Shown here piece after piece: positions 52,183-60,691 of a stretch of DNA of 64,000 nt. The stretch's first letter is position 1, and every line of letters begins with the position of its first letter. The translations under genes were made by a program, and so were the position numbers. The stretch lies in the NCBI RefSeq assembly GCF_900108555.1, contig NZ_FNWV01000001.1:186001-250000 (forward strand), in the 5' to 3' direction. The notes under the pieces were generated by a model that ran no database searches, had not been told where the DNA came from, and saw only the letters and a program-made list of their open reading frames with translations. This stretch comes from Ruminococcus flavefaciens (GTDB lineage Bacteria > Bacillota > Clostridia > Oscillospirales > Ruminococcaceae).

Positions 52183-54285
52183 TTATAAATTTGCACCGCT
52201 TGTCAATACAAAGCCATAATCGGAAGATGTTGAAGCTAAGCAATAATATAAAACATTTTCAAGAGATAATGATTTGAACTCCTCGGAAGTCACGTTGATG
52301 ATTAGTTCATCAGATGCTTCTCTGTACTCATATCCGATGTTTTGCTGTTTGAGCTGCTCGATCGTATCCTTTATCATAGCTTTTTTATAAGCCTTGAGGG
52401 CTTCAGCTAAAGCATTATGAGGAGCATTGCTGAAGTCCTTGATATCTTCTTCCACCTTATCTCTCAGGAATTCGCCGTTTACGATATACTTTGCAAGGAA
52501 TTTCTCTCCGTAAAAACCGACTCTCTGCTCATACAGTTCCTTTGCCCATTTTTCGCCGTCAGGAGTTCCTGTTGTGTATAAAAGCTCTCCGTATTTCAGC
52601 TCATCGCCGTCTTTGAGTATCTGGTGCAGCTTTTCATCAAGCAGTTTATTGCTGCTTACATCTTCGCTGTACTCGGCTATAGTCTTGCCGTTATATTTAT
52701 AGTTCTCACTGCTCTTGAACTGCGGATATACAGCTATAACAGTACTCTCATCTGTAGTATTGTTCAATACCGTGTATAATTCGTAAGAAACAGGCTTTCC
52801 GTTCCATTTCTGACCAAATCCTGCGTCCTGACTTACAACGTTATTATTCTGCTCTTTATCAGTACTCTGACTGCTGTTTGTAACATCAAGTCCGAGAAGC
52901 TTTTTCTGTATAGCCTGAGCATCACCCACTGTAAGTCCGTCACCGTCCATGTCTGCATTTGCCTTGCCCTGTGGGGTAAGATGATATTCGTCTGTACCGT
53001 TTTCGCCGTACTTGTTTGGGTTGGCAAGAGCCTGCATAATAAGAACGATATCAGCCATATCAACTGTTCCGTCACAGTTTGCGTCGCCTTTTAATAACTG
53101 TGCTCCGCCATAACCAAACCAACGATATAAATCTTCTGTCCTGACATCAACATCAACGTCGGTCCACATAGTGATTTTTATGTAATCAGGCTTTTCTTCC
53201 AAATTACCTCCGCCTATTTTCAGTTTGGCATTACACTTGTCAATTTCAAATTCCCAGACATATAAGCCGCTGCCGACATCGGTATGCTTATACTTTTCAA
53301 AGTCGCTCCATGTAAGCGCATCACCCTTTTTAGATAAACGCGTAATATCATTAATAGTTATAAGCGGCTTCTGCATTTCTGTATCACTGTTTGTTGTGGC
53401 AGGAAGTGTGGTTACACTCGTTGTTGTAATCGCAGCTGCTGAAGTCTGAGTAGCAGTTGTAACATTAAGATCATAAAATTCGCTAAAATCAGGTAATTTT
53501 TCAAATTCATACGGGATACCGCTTTTATCAAGACCTATTTCTGAAATATAAGCTCTCAGCTGTGCCTCATGGTCACCGTGGAAACCAATAGACAGTTTTT
53601 CATCAGGTACATCTCGCGAAACAACGCCCTGTATATCGTTATTAGCCATAAAATCGCAAATGGCTTCAGCGTATTTCTGTGCAGCAGTTTTTTCTTCATC
53701 AGTTTTATCAGAAACTATTACATCATCACGGCTCTGACTGTATTCTACAAGGCTTTCATCAATGCCTTTTTCTGCAACATATGCCTTTATCTTATCTAAA
53801 AAGCCGTCAAATACGATCAACAGCTTCTTCTCTGTGCCGCCTATAGTTTGAACATAAGTATAGCCTGATATACCATTGGTACGCATATACTCGTTTATAT
53901 CCTCAGCGATATCGCTTAATGTGCTGTTCTTTTCTTCGTCAGGTGTTTCACCGACATTTCTGGCAGCTTCATAGATGATAACACTCTTATCCATACGTTT
54001 TGCGTCGACATAGAATTTGATCTTATCTACGTACGCCGAGTATGTAACTACTACTTTATCATCACGTACAAAAGCGTAACCTGCAAGACTGTTCATCATC
54101 ATATAGCTGCTTATATCATCAGCATATTCCTGTAAAATGCTTTTCTCGGTATCTGACTGGGGAGCAGATACGCTGTCTGCCTTTTTGGCTTCACTGCCTT
54201 CTGCACACACGTACACTAAAGAAGCAGAAGTTGCTGTGATGATCGCTGCTGTAACAGCTGCAATTAATCTCTTGGTCTTACTCAT
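52183..54285 (-). CDS. Secreted protein with three unknown repeats and an internal dockerin
   Basis: 700 residues from ATG 54285 (GAGAGG 9 bases upstream). Signal peptide MSKTKRLIAAVTAAIITATS, cleaved near residue 29. Three homologous repeats of about 60 residues lie at about 49-105, 121-182 and 200-262 (pattern ADDISSYMMMNSLAGY, AEDINEYMRTNGISGY, AEAICDFMANNDIQG, each ending near VDKIKFYV/LDKIKAYV/QLRAYI). A Thr-rich linker and a small beta domain (SGLYVWEFEIDKCNAKLKI) precede a dockerin at about 399-467 (loops DANCDGTVDMAD, DMDGDGLTVGDAQ). A 215-residue C-terminal domain of unknown type follows the dockerin. Internal dockerins are uncommon. I do not recognise the repeats. Confidence 0.83.
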   Translation of the reverse strand: MSKTKRLIAAVTAAIITATSASLVYVCAEGSEAKKADSVSAPQSDTEKSILQEYADDISSYMMMNSLAGYAFVRDDKVVVTYSAYVDKIKFYVDAKRMDKSVIIYEAARNVGETPDEEKNSTLSDIAEDINEYMRTNGISGYTYVQTIGGTEKKLLIVFDGFLDKIKAYVAEKGIDESLVEYSQSRDDVIVSDKTDEEKTAAQKYAEAICDFMANNDIQGVVSRDVPDEKLSIGFHGDHEAQLRAYISEIGLDKSGIPYEFEKLPDFSEFYDLNVTTATQTSAAAITTTSVTTLPATTNSDTEMQKPLITINDITRLSKKGDALTWSDFEKYKHTDVGSGLYVWEFEIDKCNAKLKIGGGNLEEKPDYIKITMWTDVDVDVRTEDLYRWFGYGGAQLLKGDANCDGTVDMADIVLIMQALANPNKYGENGTDEYHLTPQGKANADMDGDGLTVGDAQAIQKKLLGLDVTNSSQSTDKEQNNNVVSQDAGFGQKWNGKPVSYELYTVLNNTTDESTVIAVYPQFKSSENYKYNGKTIAEYSEDVSSNKLLDEKLHQILKDGDELKYGELLYTTGTPDGEKWAKELYEQRVGFYGEKFLAKYIVNGEFLRDKVEEDIKDFSNAPHNALAEALKAYKKAMIKDTIEQLKQQNIGYEYREASDELIINVTSEEFKSLSLENVLYYCLASTSSDYGFVLTSGANL

Positions 54286-54310
54286 AAATATCATCCTCTC
54301 GTTTATAAAA

Positions 54311-55240
54311 TTATTCCGTCGGGGAAATAAGCTCTTTGATAGTATCTATGGTCGTATCGTTGTTCCTGTAAAGGTAATACCCCTCGTCCTCTTCAAATTT
54401 TACTGCAATAGCAATAGTTTGATCTATGTTTTTGATCTTATAAGCCTTTGCTTTATATATACCCGGCAGCCCTCTCATTCCCACTGTGTCTATATAATCG
54501 CCTACATCATCAGGAGATATTCTGTACGTATTTCTGTACATTGTCATATCTCCGTCAAAAATTCCAATTGGATACTCTTCGTTCATAGGCTTTGTCGGAA
54601 CGCCATCGTTACCACTGTTATCTGTAGTTGTTGTGACAGACGTTATTGTGGTCAACGTTGTTTTCGATACAGTTGTAATTGACTGAGGCAGCGTATGAAA
54701 AGCCATATCATCGCCGCCAAAACCGCCGAATTTAGTCGTTACACTTGTGGTAACTGCTGTGGTCTGAATTTCAGTCAAAGCAGTCTGTTTAGCTGTTTCT
54801 TTTGTAACAACTGTTGTGCTTAGCTGAGTCATTGCAGCAGTAGTATGTATCGTCTGAACAGTATTCTGAGCATATGTCTGAGCTGCTAAATAAGTTGTAT
54901 TTACAGATGTACTGCTGTGGGTAGTACTGTCTGTGTTTTTTTGCGTCTGAGCTGCTTTGGTTTCAGCTGCACTTGTTGTAACTGTAGAAACGTTTCCTGT
55001 GATCGATGATGTACTTGCTTCCGATGTAGTTATGGCAGTTACATCAATAATTTCGGGATCTGACGGAATTATAGGCATTTTATCAATGTTCTTCCAACCG
55101 AGTACCAAAACAACAGTTAAAATAAAACAAGCCAGAACAGGAACGGTTCGCTTGATAATACGAATTCGCCGTTCTTTTCTCAGGCGATGTTCATTTCGTT
55201 TGGAAAGAACACTTTGATACATCTCATGATCATTCTTCAT
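54311..55240 (-). CDS. Single-pass membrane partner of the second ECF sigma factor
   Basis: 309 residues from ATG 55240 (a TTG start at 55246 is also possible). A short basic cytosolic N-terminus (about 1-30) precedes one transmembrane helix (TVPVLACFILTVVLVLGW). A long Thr/Ser-rich extracellular linker (about 55-210) then leads to a compact C-terminal domain (MYRNTYRISPDDVGDYIDTV ... EDEGYYLYRNND). It overlaps the sigma gene by 11 bp. This is the architecture of a surface sensor that relays to the sigma factor; anti-sigma activity is inferred, since no known anti-sigma motif is visible in the short cytosolic part. Confidence 0.7.
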   Translation of the reverse strand: MKNDHEMYQSVLSKRNEHRLRKERRIRIIKRTVPVLACFILTVVLVLGWKNIDKMPIIPSDPEIIDVTAITTSEASTSSITGNVSTVTTSAAETKAAQTQKNTDSTTHSSTSVNTTYLAAQTYAQNTVQTIHTTAAMTQLSTTVVTKETAKQTALTEIQTTAVTTSVTTKFGGFGGDDMAFHTLPQSITTVSKTTLTTITSVTTTTDNSGNDGVPTKPMNEEYPIGIFDGDMTMYRNTYRISPDDVGDYIDTVGMRGLPGIYKAKAYKIKNIDQTIAIAVKFEEDEGYYLYRNNDTTIDTIKELISPTE

Positions 55241-55781
55241 ATTCAAAGCCGCTCCTTTCCAATTCAGATCTTAACGCTTGTTTGGCGTTGTATAGCAGAG
55301 TTTCGACCTGCCGTTTAGTCTTTTTCATAATCATGGCAGTTTCTGCATTACTAAATTCTTCAAAATAGGAAAGATACAAAACCTGTCGATATTCCGATCT
55401 AAGGCTATGCAGAGCTTTATGAACAATGCGCTTTTGTTCGCTTTTTATGTAATTGCTTTCGATATTTTTCTCGTCAGCAAGGTGCTTTTGTGATTCCAGC
55501 GGAACGATGCTGAGTTTTGAATGTTTACGCAGATATTTTGTTGTTGTATTGCGTCCAATAGCGTAAAGCCACGTCTTGAAGGAGCTTTTCTCCGAATACT
55601 TAGGACAGTTGACTGCAAGTTCCGCAAATGTATCCTCAGTAAGCTCCTCAGCCGTGTGAATATCCTGTACAAAGCTATTCAGATACAGCATCAATCCTGT
55701 ACGGTATCCCATTATTATTTCATATAAACCTTCATCATCGCCTGCAAGGAAACGGTGGTAGCTACCTGCACCGTTATCCAT
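55230..55781 (-). CDS. ECF-type RNA polymerase sigma factor (second)
   Basis: 183-residue sigma-70 family protein with region 2 (HTAEELTEDTFAELAVNCPK, SSFKTWLYAIGRNTTTKYLR) and region 4 helix-turn-helix (LRSEYRQVLYLSYFEEFSNAETAMIMKKTKRQVETLLYNAKQAL, in blocks). RBS GAGGAGG precedes ATG 55781. It is upstream of its presumed partner and surrounded by dockerin genes, whose expression it may control; no shared promoter motif was proven. Confidence 0.9.
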   Translation of the reverse strand: MDNGAGSYHRFLAGDDEGLYEIIMGYRTGLMLYLNSFVQDIHTAEELTEDTFAELAVNCPKYSEKSSFKTWLYAIGRNTTTKYLRKHSKLSIVPLESQKHLADEKNIESNYIKSEQKRIVHKALHSLRSEYRQVLYLSYFEEFSNAETAMIMKKTKRQVETLLYNAKQALRSELERSGFEYEE

Positions 55782-55944
55782 GGAGAGATTCCTCCTCTCA
55801 GGGGCTTGTACTTTGCCCTATATTATATTAGTACCACTTTTTCGAAAAAACTCAAAGCATATCAAGTAATTTTTTATTTTTAACTATTATATCACGGAGC
55901 ATCGGCAATTACAATAGATATCAGGTACTTTTCCTGACAAAAAA

Positions 55945-55972
55945 CGCACAGCAGTCATATGGCTGCTGTGCG
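55945..55972 (-). terminator. Terminator of the N-terminal-dockerin gene
   Basis: Ten-base stem CGCACAGCAG/CTGCTGTGCG with an 8-base loop and minus-strand TTTTTT tail. Confidence 0.85.
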
Positions 55973-55978
55973 CATTTT

Positions 55979-57685
55979 TTAATCTTCAAACTCTGAGGAG
56001 ATCATTTTTTTGTATTCCTCTTCTTTCTGGATCCTCTCCTCTTCCTCACGCTTCTGTCTTTCCATTTCTTCTTTTTCAAATTCAGCCATACCTTTATCCT
56101 TGTCGCCGACATAAAGAGTGATGACCTTGTCTATCTTGCCGTCCTTTACTGTGAACTTTGCCATATCTGACTTGAACGCTGCTCCGTCAGCAAATACGTC
56201 AGTCTCCTCTGCAAGTTCCTGACCAAGTTCTGAGTTTATCCATGCGCCGCAATACGGCTCATCACCATACGACTCAGCATAGAGCATATACTCTCCGTCC
56301 TTGATACCGAAGAGCTCGCCTGACTTTATACCTGACAGAACGACTGAATTACCCTGCATTACAGTATATGTACAATCGCCTGTGTATGGCTGTTTATCAG
56401 GCCATGTGAGAACGTTGAATGAAAGATTTTTCTCGCCTTCGTAAGGTGTGAAATAGAAGTCGAATACAGTCGAATAGTTATATGCATAACCAAAACCGAC
56501 TCCCTGATCTCTTGAGCTCTTTATGTAGCCCTCGGGAACCTCATCGACAACGACCTTATAGCAATCGTAGCCTGTACGATAAAGGTCGGTGAATACCTTG
56601 GTAGTACCGTCTGAAGTCCAGCTCGTTTTCTTAGCGTAGCTGTACGGAGCTTCAATAAGTGAAAGCTTAACGCCCTCAATTGGCTTTCCTGTAATGCTGT
56701 CAAAGCAATTGACATTTATCGTATTGCCGGAGTTCTCCAACGGACCAAAGTTCAGGAAAAGCTCTCTGTCAGGCTTACCATTCACTACTGAGAAATCAAT
56801 GCCGTTTGAGAGGTCTTCAAACTGAGCATCGGGATAGTTTTCCTTGACCATTGCAGCAAAATCACTGTCAGGATCAACGAAAGCAACAGGATAATCAAAG
56901 AAATTGAACTCAGCATGATAATCGCCGTCAGGAAGTGCCATTTCTCCAGTGTACTGCCTCTGATAGTAATAATTGCCGTCCTTGTCGGTAATAGTGAGAT
57001 TGCCGTAGCCTATATTCTCTCTGCCCTGACACCAGTCCATATGTGTGAACTTGACATTATTTTCTGTATCATCAGCTGCTACTCTTACAATCAATTCCTT
57101 CTCAGCTGTACCAGCTTCGATATCGAAGATAACTACCTGATCCCATGTCTTATATGCAGTGTCATAGCCCTTCGGAAGCCCGTTTACTGTAAGAAAATAC
57201 TTATAATCCTTATCATCGGGAAGCCCGTAGTAATTAATTTCCTCACCGTTGGTAGAAATATCATCGCCGATATTATACAAATAATTTTCCACCATCTCGT
57301 TAAGACATATATCAGCATCAAGAGGTTCGCCGGACATCATATCCACGACCTTTATACTGAGCTGTGTACCCGCAGGTTTAACTTCAGAGACAAGCTGCTT
57401 GCGCAGGTATACCATGTCATAAACGTCAATAACACCGTCAGCCAAAAGGTCGGCGTTCTTTATATTTCCCAACTCGCCTATACGTCCGAGAAGATAGCGG
57501 TTAAGCTGAACTGCGTCTGAAATACCCACATTGCCGTCAAAGTTTACATCACCGAAAAGAGTGAGGACCTGTGCATTTTCGACTATGTAATCCTCAGCCG
57601 ATGCTGACGAGATATTCATAGCCAAAGGTGCCGCAGCCATAACAGCTGCCATTAAAAGTGCCTTGATACGATTTCTTATGTCCAT
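55979..57685 (-). CDS. Secreted protein with N-terminal dockerin and beta-rich modules
   Basis: 568 residues. Signal peptide 1-30 (ending SSASAE), then a dockerin at about 42-105 (FGDVNFDGNVGISDAVQLN and LLADGVIDVYDMVYLRKQL), which is the reverse of the usual C-terminal placement. Three or more beta-sandwich modules follow, resembling prealbumin/CnaB-like or carboxypeptidase-regulatory domains (QLSIKVVDMMSGEPLDADIC, INVNCFDSITGKPIEGVKL). The tail is highly charged and helical (EKEEMERQKREEEERIQKEE). No enzyme motif is visible; a structural or ligand-binding role is inferred. RBS AGGAGGT precedes ATG 57685. Confidence 0.86.
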   Translation of the reverse strand: MDIRNRIKALLMAAVMAAAPLAMNISSASAEDYIVENAQVLTLFGDVNFDGNVGISDAVQLNRYLLGRIGELGNIKNADLLADGVIDVYDMVYLRKQLVSEVKPAGTQLSIKVVDMMSGEPLDADICLNEMVENYLYNIGDDISTNGEEINYYGLPDDKDYKYFLTVNGLPKGYDTAYKTWDQVVIFDIEAGTAEKELIVRVAADDTENNVKFTHMDWCQGRENIGYGNLTITDKDGNYYYQRQYTGEMALPDGDYHAEFNFFDYPVAFVDPDSDFAAMVKENYPDAQFEDLSNGIDFSVVNGKPDRELFLNFGPLENSGNTINVNCFDSITGKPIEGVKLSLIEAPYSYAKKTSWTSDGTTKVFTDLYRTGYDCYKVVVDEVPEGYIKSSRDQGVGFGYAYNYSTVFDFYFTPYEGEKNLSFNVLTWPDKQPYTGDCTYTVMQGNSVVLSGIKSGELFGIKDGEYMLYAESYGDEPYCGAWINSELGQELAEETDVFADGAAFKSDMAKFTVKDGKIDKVITLYVGDKDKGMAEFEKEEMERQKREEEERIQKEEEYKKMISSEFED

Positions 57686-57709
57686 TGCTTTTTACCTCCT
57701 GTCATTTGT

Positions 57710-57768
57710 AGGAGCTTTAAAAGCTCCCCCTATATTATTAGTCTATCATAATAAACAAATTTTGTCAA
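57710..57768 (-). promoter_or_regulatory. Promoter and leader hairpin of the N-terminal-dockerin gene
   Basis: Minus-strand TTGACA (57763-57768), a 17-bp spacer and TAGACT (57740-57745). Just after the start, at 57710-57726, is a perfect hairpin GGAGCTTT/AAAGCTCC around one A, which may stabilise the mRNA. From 57769 to 58110 there is AT-rich sequence with a probable plus-strand -10 (TATAAT, 58045-58050) for the cyclase gene and no other gene. Confidence 0.6.
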
Positions 57769-58110
57769 TAATTGTGGCAAACAATATGCTTTAAATACAC
57801 CTTTCGTTGAAAAAAATATATCCGTTCAGTATAAAGTATACACATTCATTTGTATGGAAATACATCATTTCTGCCACAGAAAATATGTATCCGCCAAGTA
57901 TATTGACCTTTAATTTTGACGTATTACAGCCATTTCGTCTGACAATTTGTACAATCATACTGTTTTTTGATTGTACAATTCTCCAAAAAAGCACTTTTAG
58001 TGCGGTGTTAATAAATTATTATTTAAATCCACAAACAATAATGCTATAATTTATACATGGAATATTTTGATCTGTATAGGACTTCAATATATTTATAATT
58101 TGGCAGTTGG

Positions 58111-58851
58111 ATGTTATGTTTTATGGATTATCAATATTATCAGGATTATGTTGAAAAGATCAGCGGTATGGCAGGGATATACTCTTTTGATATATTGCCC
58201 GACGGAAGTTTCAGTGAGATAAGACTGATCGCACTCAATAAGCTGAACGGCGGCGTTTTAACCATGAATCCCGATGCTCCTCCTTTTTATCCAGGAATCC
58301 CTTGGAGAACATACTATACAGACATTAATTTTGAAAGATATATTTATAACTGTGCCAGCACAAATAACCTTTTGTATTCATATGCAAATGCACATGGATA
58401 CTGGCTGAAAGGTTTCTATCTGCCTATGAATGTAACTGAGTCTGAAAGTGATGAGAAGTCCGATAAAGGTATAAAAACTTTTTACTGCTTATACGTCGGA
58501 ACTTTCTCTCCTCAGCTTGAATCTGACGCTATGACAAATCATTCACTGGAAGTCTCAGCTGCCGTAATGAATATCAGTGTAAAACTGAATGAAACCCAGA
58601 ATTATCAGCAAGCAATGGCTGCGGCAATCCATGAGATAAAAAAAGTGTGTGATGCCGAAAACTGCGTTCTTTATACCGTTAATAACAACAGTCAGAAGTG
58701 CAGCTTTATAAATGAAGACGGTGTACATAATGAAATGATGGAAAAACTGTCTGCTGAAATGCAGCGCACTCCTTATGAGTTAGCTCTTGCATGGGAGAAA
58801 GACCTTGCTGACAGCGACTGCCTGATGCTTGAAGACCTGAGCGTTGTTTAG
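58111..58851 (+). pseudogene. Sensory half of a diguanylate cyclase cut by an amber codon
   Basis: 246 residues ending at TAG 58849-58851. The first 140 residues (YYQDYVEKISGMAGIYSFDI ...) are an unrecognised sensory module; residues 175-225 look GAF-like (AAIHEIKKVCDAENCVLYTV). The frame continues past the TAG without a shift (GTT GTT TAG GAA CGT GAT), and the following 33 codons complete the GAF-like region before the GGDEF domain. It is therefore the front half of one gene. A CAG-to-TAG change (Gln) is the simplest origin. Confidence 0.7.
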
Positions 58852-58878
58852 GAACGTGATCCGGTATGGTATAAATCA

Positions 58879-59544
58879 TTGTGTGATTACAATGTCAGCA
58901 ATATCGTACTTTATGCAGTTCGTTTCAAACAATCGCTTATAGGTTTTATATGGGCTATAAATATTGATACTACCAAGATGATGCTGATAAAGGAAACTCT
59001 TGAATTATCTTCCTTCCTCCTTGGTACAGTAATTGCAAATCATCAGCTCTTTTCACATCTAAAAACCATGAGTACGATTGACAGGCTCACTCAGGTCAAT
59101 AATCGAAATGCAATGAATGAACGGATCGGCAAATATACTTCCGGTGAAGTGAAACTTCCCGATTCGATCGGAATTGTTTACGCCGATCTTAACGGCTTGA
59201 AAAAAGTCAATGATACAAAGGGACATGATGCCGGAGATATGTTTTTAAGCCGTGCTGCCTCTTTGCTAAAGCTTGTATTCGGAGATTATGAGGTATATCG
59301 TGTTGGCGGAGACGAATTTGTTGTTCTCTGCCCAGATATAGAAGAGGATAAAATGAAAGACAGAATGACACAGCTTCGCACCCTTACGACAAATACTCCT
59401 GATGTAAGTTTTGCAGCAGGATATGGCTGGTTTTCAGGAAAATATGATATCAACGCCGCATTACAGATTGCAGACGAACGAATGTATAAGGATAAAGAAG
59501 AATACTATCGTATTCATAGTGAAAATGACAGAAGGAAATCATAA
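58879..59544 (+). CDS. GGDEF domain, downstream half of the amber-split cyclase
   Basis: 221 residues from a TTG at 58879 in the same frame as the preceding half; a true start of its own is doubtful. It holds the end of the GAF-like region, a linker helix and a full GGDEF domain with DRLTQVNNRNAMNE, the nucleotide-binding YADLNGLKKVNDTKGHDAGD and an intact catalytic RVGGDEFVVLCP; no RxxD inhibitory site is seen five residues before. Diguanylate cyclases make c-di-GMP from two GTP. If not reinitiated or read through, this half is silent. It ends in a terminator at 59553. Confidence 0.75.
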   Translation: MCDYNVSNIVLYAVRFKQSLIGFIWAINIDTTKMMLIKETLELSSFLLGTVIANHQLFSHLKTMSTIDRLTQVNNRNAMNERIGKYTSGEVKLPDSIGIVYADLNGLKKVNDTKGHDAGDMFLSRAASLLKLVFGDYEVYRVGGDEFVVLCPDIEEDKMKDRMTQLRTLTTNTPDVSFAAGYGWFSGKYDINAALQIADERMYKDKEEYYRIHSENDRRKS

Positions 59545-59552
59545 ATCACACG

Positions 59553-59578
59553 ACCGCAGCCATGTGCTGCGGTTTTTT
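59553..59578 (+). terminator. Terminator after the cyclase gene
   Basis: Eight-base stem ACCGCAGC/GCTGCGGT with a 5-base loop and a T-run. Confidence 0.85.
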
Positions 59579-59599
59579 GTATCTCCCAACAGATAAATA

Positions 59600-59623
59600 A
59601 AGTGCTGCCATAAGGCAGCACTT
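59600..59623 (-). terminator. Terminator of the truncated dockerin gene
   Basis: Ten-base stem AAGTGCTGCC/GGCAGCACTT with ATAA loop and TTTATTT tail on the minus strand. Confidence 0.8.
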
Positions 59624-59632
59624 CATTGATAA

Positions 59633-60521
59633 TTATTTTCTGTCTAACATGAAGATCTTCAGCGTGATCGGTTCATCTTTTGTTACAGAAATATATGCAT
59701 AGAAGCAGAGAATGTAAGAAGCGTCAAGTGAATCTATCTTCCCGTCCTCGTTTACGTCATATGCCGCTTTCTGTTTTACAGTCAATGTGATCGAATTTGA
59801 TGTTGAATTTATCGCATATATCTTCAGAATAATGCTTGCATCAACTGCATCGACCTTGCCGTCACCCGAAGCATCACCTAATTCGATATCAGGTCCGTCA
59901 TCAGTATTAGTGGTTGTTGTAATTGTAGTCGTAGCCGTGCTTGTTGTAGTAGTTGTTGTGGTGGTAGAAGTTGATGTTGAAGTAGAAGTTGTTGTTGTAG
60001 TTGTAGATGTAGTAGTTGTTGTTTCTGTTGTCACAGAGGTTTTTGAAGTTGAAGCAGAAGTCTCTGTAAGTTCAGTTGTAGTTGATGTCGTAGTCGTTTC
60101 AGTAGTTGTACTTGTAGTAGTTGTTGTGGTGGTTGTTGTAGTTGTTGTGATAACAGGATCAGCATTAACATTTACATTAAGACTGCATGATTTTCCGTCA
60201 GATGCTTTGACATTGATAACAGCCTTGCCTTTGCTCAAAGCACTTATTACACCGTCCTCGTCAACAGCTGCTATCTTCTTATCCGAAGATGTGTATTCAA
60301 GCTTGGTATAATCAGACTTGACAGTATAAGTATCACCTGCTGACATGAAAATGTTCTTCGGACCTAAAACAACTTCTCCGTCAAAGGGAACAAAATTGTA
60401 ATTTTTTGCTGCTGCAAAAGTCTTTGCTGTTGATGAAGCATAACCATAAATAGTACCTGCGTAATTCTCATCAAAAGTTCGGTCAGCTATATTACAATCC
60501 CTGTTGTAGATATATGAAGAT
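59633..60521 (-). pseudogene. 5'-truncated leucine-rich-repeat/Ig-like dockerin protein
   Basis: The reading frame is open from about 60521 but lacks a start codon, signal peptide and most of an LRR region. Its first codons read as the end of a BspA-type protein (SYIYNRDCNIA ... GTIYGYASSTAKTFAAAKNY), followed by a bacterial Ig-like BIG2 domain (KKIAAVDEDGVISALSKGKA), an 80-residue Thr-rich linker and a complete dockerin (GDASGDGKVDAVDA, DVNEDGKIDSLDA). The first usable ATG is 60346, inside the Ig-like domain. A deletion of the 5' end is the simplest explanation. No promoter is seen. Confidence 0.75.
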
Positions 60522-60647
60522 TATAGCATATATATTTTTTTCATAGTCAATCAATTACATAAAAAAAGCAATTATAGTTGATGATTGCAAATCAAAGGCG
60601 ATATAGCTTCTAATTTATCACAATAATTGGGAGGTAATAAAGAATCG

Positions 60648-60672
60648 AGCCGCAGGGGAATCCCCTGCGGCT
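60648..60672. terminator. Hairpin after asnB
   Basis: 12-bp perfect stem AGCCGCAGGGGA/TCCCCTGCGGCT around one A, 19 bp past the asnB stop. The T-tract is weak. Confidence 0.65.
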
Positions 60673-60691
60673 ATCTTGCTTTATTTTGTTT

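Noticed and set aside
59787..60311. Long plus-strand frame opposite the truncated dockerin gene
   Set aside because: Val-rich mirror of the Thr-codon linker; no start signal. The minus strand encodes recognisable Ig-like and dockerin domains.
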